A stretch of DNA of 20,241 nt from Silene noctiflora (lineage: Eukaryota; Streptophyta; Magnoliopsida; Caryophyllales; Caryophyllaceae). Shown piece by piece: positions 17,654 through 20,241 of the stretch. The stretch's first letter is position 1; each line of letters starts with the position of its first letter. The DNA lies in contig VHZZ01000014.1 of assembly GCA_009801015.1 (NCBI GenBank), forward strand, positions 479,586 to 499,826. Reading direction: 5' to 3'. The position numbers were made by a program, and so were the translations under genes. Below the pieces are notes generated by a model. That model worked only from the letters and a program-made list of their open reading frames with translations, ran no database searches and was not told the origin of the DNA.

Positions 17654-18210
17654 AAGCTCGTTCGAATTTTTTTGCTATTAAAATATAACAACAAATCGAG
17701 TTCTTTTAGTATTCAACTTTCCATTTTTTAGGATGATGATGAGCTTCGAATCGAACCTAACAACCTAACGAGAACGTCAACCGACTCGACAACACTCCTA
17801 GACGAACCTATAAAAGACCGTATACATTCACAAGTCACAACTCCACCAAATAAACCGAAATCGATCCGATTTTGCCCGAAAGCAAACATCGGTTACAGAC
17901 TTTGTTCAATTGTTCCGGTTAGGTTAGTAATTGAGGTAAATTGTCGGCTTTATTTGTTGTTGCTGTTGCTAATGGTTAGTTAAATTGTTCGGAAAGCGGG
18001 ACCTACCGCCCGGCAAATTTATGAAATCGCGGTCATCAGTCATTTACTAGTTATTATACAGCCGTCTCTTCTCGTTTTCCCACCCAACATCTCCACTCTT
18101 TTGTGTTTTGGAATTTTGTTTCCATACTCAAAAAACAACTGTAACATGCAACTAGCATTATTTGAATTACAAATTTAAAAATAGTTTATTTTCGTCAATT
18201 TCATAAAAGA
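17654..18210. other. Intergenic spacer
   Basis: No gene is supported. A TATA-like CCTATAAAAGAC occurs near 17808, but no open frame follows it. The stretch 17730-17890 is rich in CGA/ACC words (CGAACC, AACCGA) resembling weak ACCCGA-type sequence. Confidence 0.35.
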
Positions 18211-18670
18211 TAAATTTTTCGGAAAATGCAAATAGTGTTTTTGAGGTTTGTTTTTTTGTCTGAAATACCCAATTTTTTGATCCGGAAATTTTAAGAAGCC
18301 ATAATTCGTGTTTATCAGTTCAGAAAGTGATAATTTTTTTTTTCAATTTGATCATATTTCCGAGAACTACGACTTGAGAAAAAAAGTTGTTGAGTCTGGA
18401 ATTCGTGACTAAGAGATATCGTCACTTAAAGTTTGTTCGTCAAAAAAACTTTTACACGCAATAACTCCTAGCCACGAGATTCAAATATGATAATTTTTTT
18501 TTTTCAAATCGTAGTTCTCGGAAAGATAAGCGATTTGAAAAACAAAATTATCACTTTCCGAAATCGTAAACACGAGTTATGGTCTCATAAAGTTTCTCAG
18601 ATCAAAAAATTGGGTATTTCGGGCAAAATGGCAAACCTCAAGGACACCGCGTGCATTTTCCGTAAAAATT
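18211..18670. mobile_element. Foldback element with about 175-base inverted arms
   Basis: The left arm (18211-18386) and right arm (18491-18670) are inverted copies at roughly 75-80 percent by eye. Matching blocks include CGGAAAATGC/GCATTTTCCG, GAAATACCCAATTTTTTGAT/ATCAAAAAATTGGGTATTTC, GAAAGTGATAATTTT/AAAATTATCACTTTC and CCGAGAACTACGA/TCGTAGTTCTCGG. The roughly 105-base centre repeats the same vocabulary (CCACGAGATTCAAATATGATAA). No clear target duplication was found. The frame over the right arm is a by-product. It could be a foldback MITE or solo long-arm Mutator-like element. Confidence 0.8.
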
Positions 18671-18734
18671 TTCACTGGGACATAGTCGTAAATCTGGCAA
18701 AACTGTCCTAACTTGAAATGTAAACTTAAATTTA

Positions 18735-18915
18735 ACCCGAGACCCAAATTGATCTGAGCATGTTCAACTCGACCCGAGTGTTTACTTTCTGATATTGGTC
18801 GTTATCCCCAAATAACTTGATAACAACCCACCTGAATGACCCGACCCGAACCGGCTAGAATTCTTGTAAATTCAAACAACCTAAACTCGAATTGACTCAA
18901 CCTGACCCTTACTCG
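18735..18915. repeat. Degenerate ACCCGA-type repeat
   Basis: Scattered ACCCGA words and variants (AACCCGAGACCC, TCGACCCGAGTG, TGACCCGACCCGAACCGG, CTCGAATTGACTCAACCTGA) with spacers of 5-15 bases. It is looser than the array at the right edge of the window but uses the same vocabulary and strand. Confidence 0.65.
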
Positions 18916-19655
18916 ATTGAACTGTTTGTCAGTCTACGTAATCGCACGACCGTGAATAAATAAGGTATACCTGATGAAGTATTAAAAAGGAATTTAGAAT
19001 TTTAGCTTAGCGGAGGCAAACCAGTAATAATACAGGATAAACACGAAAAAATACATACCGAAATTTTTAAATAAAAACTTTAAAATTTTCACCAGTTAGC
19101 AAGGCTATAGGAGCTAGCACCGTTGCTAATCACCACTGCCTCTTGTACCTCAGGGCTATATCATGAAGTATGATTATAAAATCGACATCAATTAAAATTC
19201 GAGTTATATTTAAATTGGCATGTTTAAACACGAGTTGAGTTGAAACACGTCTTTTAGGTCGGGCTACTCAACTCGAACTAGTTTTGGGTAATTCACTTTT
19301 TCTTGTCTTTATCGTGTAGCCCCACGAACTTTGATTTTTTTTTTCGACAAAGGTTAACTGATATAGATTAAAATAAAGAGTGAATACAGATAAGTGTTTT
19401 AACGTAGACAACAAAAGAATTAGCTTGTAGCAAGGCTGACAGACCAATGTGGATGCATATGAAGAAGATGCCGGATTTCTTGTAAAGAGGGTCTTGCATC
19501 AACGGGGACTGGCAATCGACCTGCCAGAATGGAAGATAGTTTTTTTTGATTGGACGTAGACGGTAGATGAACAAAGACTAAAGCGAATAGGACCATAGTT
19601 TAAGTTTTAAAGGTCAAATTTAAAAGTCAAACTAAAGTTCATTTAGCCTTGTACA
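18916..19655. other. Intergenic spacer
   Basis: AT-rich, no supported gene, RNA or clear repeat. Short frames on the minus strand (for example 19368-19574) show no family features. The stretch at 19200-19290 contains a few further CGAGT/ACTCGA words. Confidence 0.4.
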
Positions 19656-19706
19656 ATTGGCGGGTATATTTTGGCGGGTAACCGGTCAATCCAGCAAGGT
19701 CCCGCC
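19656..19706. promoter_or_regulatory. Cluster of GGCGGG (E2F-like) sites
   Basis: TTGGCGGGTA occurs twice (19657-19666 and 19671-19680), 14 bases apart; ATTGGCGG and TTTGGCGG both fit the E2F consensus WTTSSCSS. A reverse-strand GGCGGGA follows at 19700-19706. E2F sites mark promoters of S-phase genes, but no such gene is seen in this window on either side, so function is doubtful. Confidence 0.35.
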
Positions 19707-19834
19707 ATTTGATGAACTTCCCCAGATTTACTAATTTGTATTCCATCAATAATCATCTATTTAGCATTTTATACTAAATATAGTCACCTTAATTCTATTA
19801 CCAAATCTCGTTCTCTAATACTCCTTCCGTTTTA

Positions 19835-19990
19835 CAAATTCTCATTGAAGACGGGTTCTATTCGTTACAAGCTAAAGACGGATAGTGCCCATCTCACGGT
19901 ATTCAAGTGACACTATCCATGGGGTACTCCATTTTTCCTCCACTTGTCCTCCCACTTGCCTTATTGTGAGAGGGTCACTATCTGTTTTCA
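19835..19990. mobile_element. Possible MITE or retroposon fragment
   Basis: Words such as TTCTCATTGAAGACGGG, AAGACGGATAGTG, AAGTGACACTATCC and CTCCACTTGTCCTCCCACTT echo the ends and interior of the element at 15283-15479 (GAAGACG, GACGGATA, CCACTTG). GACGGATAGTG and CACTATCC are roughly inverted. No complete ends are visible. Confidence 0.35.
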
Positions 19991-19992
19991 GT

Positions 19993-20241
19993 AGACCTGG
20001 CAAAAGCAACCCGACCCGATTGACCCGACCCGAAAAGGCTGACCCGAGACCCAAAATGACCCGAACTACATCACCCGAATGTGACCCGAAAACCTGAACA
20101 AACCCGACCCAACCCGAACATAACCCGAGCTCCTGACCCGTAACTGACCGAACCCGAAAATGACCCGACAAAACATAACTCTAATTGAACCGAAAAGATT
20201 TGAAATAGCTTTTTCTCTCTTATTCATTGACCCGAAAATGA
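19993..20241. repeat. ACCCGA-rich array running off the right edge
   Basis: About 14 CCCGA words in 250 bases, mostly as TGACCCGA, AACCCGA or GACCCGACCCGA with irregular 3-12 base spacing, ending in CATTGACCCGAAAATGA at the window edge. Frames on both strands here owe their length to the repeat. It is truncated by the window. Confidence 0.85.

Noticed and set aside
17800..17840. CCTATAAAAGAC as a promoter of an unseen gene
   Set aside because: No open frame or splice-supported exon follows on the + strand before the foldback element.
18487..18711. 74-codon + strand frame
   Set aside because: It runs along the right arm of the foldback element; composition is not protein-like.
19872..20171. 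99-codon minus-strand frame and its + strand counterpart
   Set aside because: Both owe their length to the ACCCGA array, which lacks stop codons in several frames.

Overview
This is a plant nuclear window, almost certainly from a eudicot. The evidence is AT-rich intergenic DNA, GT-AG introns, plant-only protein families (MCTP with a PRT_C membrane anchor, a PLS-type pentatricopeptide repeat protein, a BOI/SBP1-type RING E3) and a dense set of miniature inverted-repeat transposons. Degenerate ACCCGA arrays and MITEs with CCGTCACAAATGAAGAC-type ends fit my impression of Caryophyllales genomes, but that placement is low confidence. Two N bases (near 192 and 387) show the source is a draft-quality assembly.

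Left part (1-4.4 kb): a probable leader with a short 5'UTR intron and small upstream ORF precedes an intronless, apparently complete 810-residue MCTP gene on the + strand. Middle part (5.2-13.6 kb), both genes on the minus strand: first, a PPR gene whose C-terminal E domain is broken by two frame changes and a probable deletion; second, a RING E3 ligase gene of the BOI/SBP1 family. I could reconstruct the E3 from three coding exons (9488 and 8516 acceptors, 10444 and 9127 donors; 337 residues, all phases consistent) plus probable leader exons reaching about 13.6 kb across a 2.8 kb leader intron. A 27-base near-perfect hairpin sits on its stop codon. A three-copy tandem repeat lies directly upstream of the PPR start codon.

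Right part (13.7-20.2 kb): no protein gene is supported. It is a transposon-rich block: a tandemly duplicated poly(A)-tailed cassette just upstream of the E3 leader, a Mutator-like MITE with a 9-bp target duplication, a MITE with self-palindromic ends and an 18-bp internal tandem repeat, a Tourist-like dimer with another MITE nested in its first copy, two MITEs abutting at one TTA, a 460-bp foldback element, and two ACCCGA-rich arrays.

The three genes belong to unrelated processes (membrane contact/plasmodesmal tethering, organelle RNA metabolism, ubiquitination); I see no evidence that they work together. I did not find a novel multi-gene system. The points most worth a second look are the broken PPR terminus, the stop-codon hairpin, the nested MITE with its built-in empty site, and the foldback inverted repeat.
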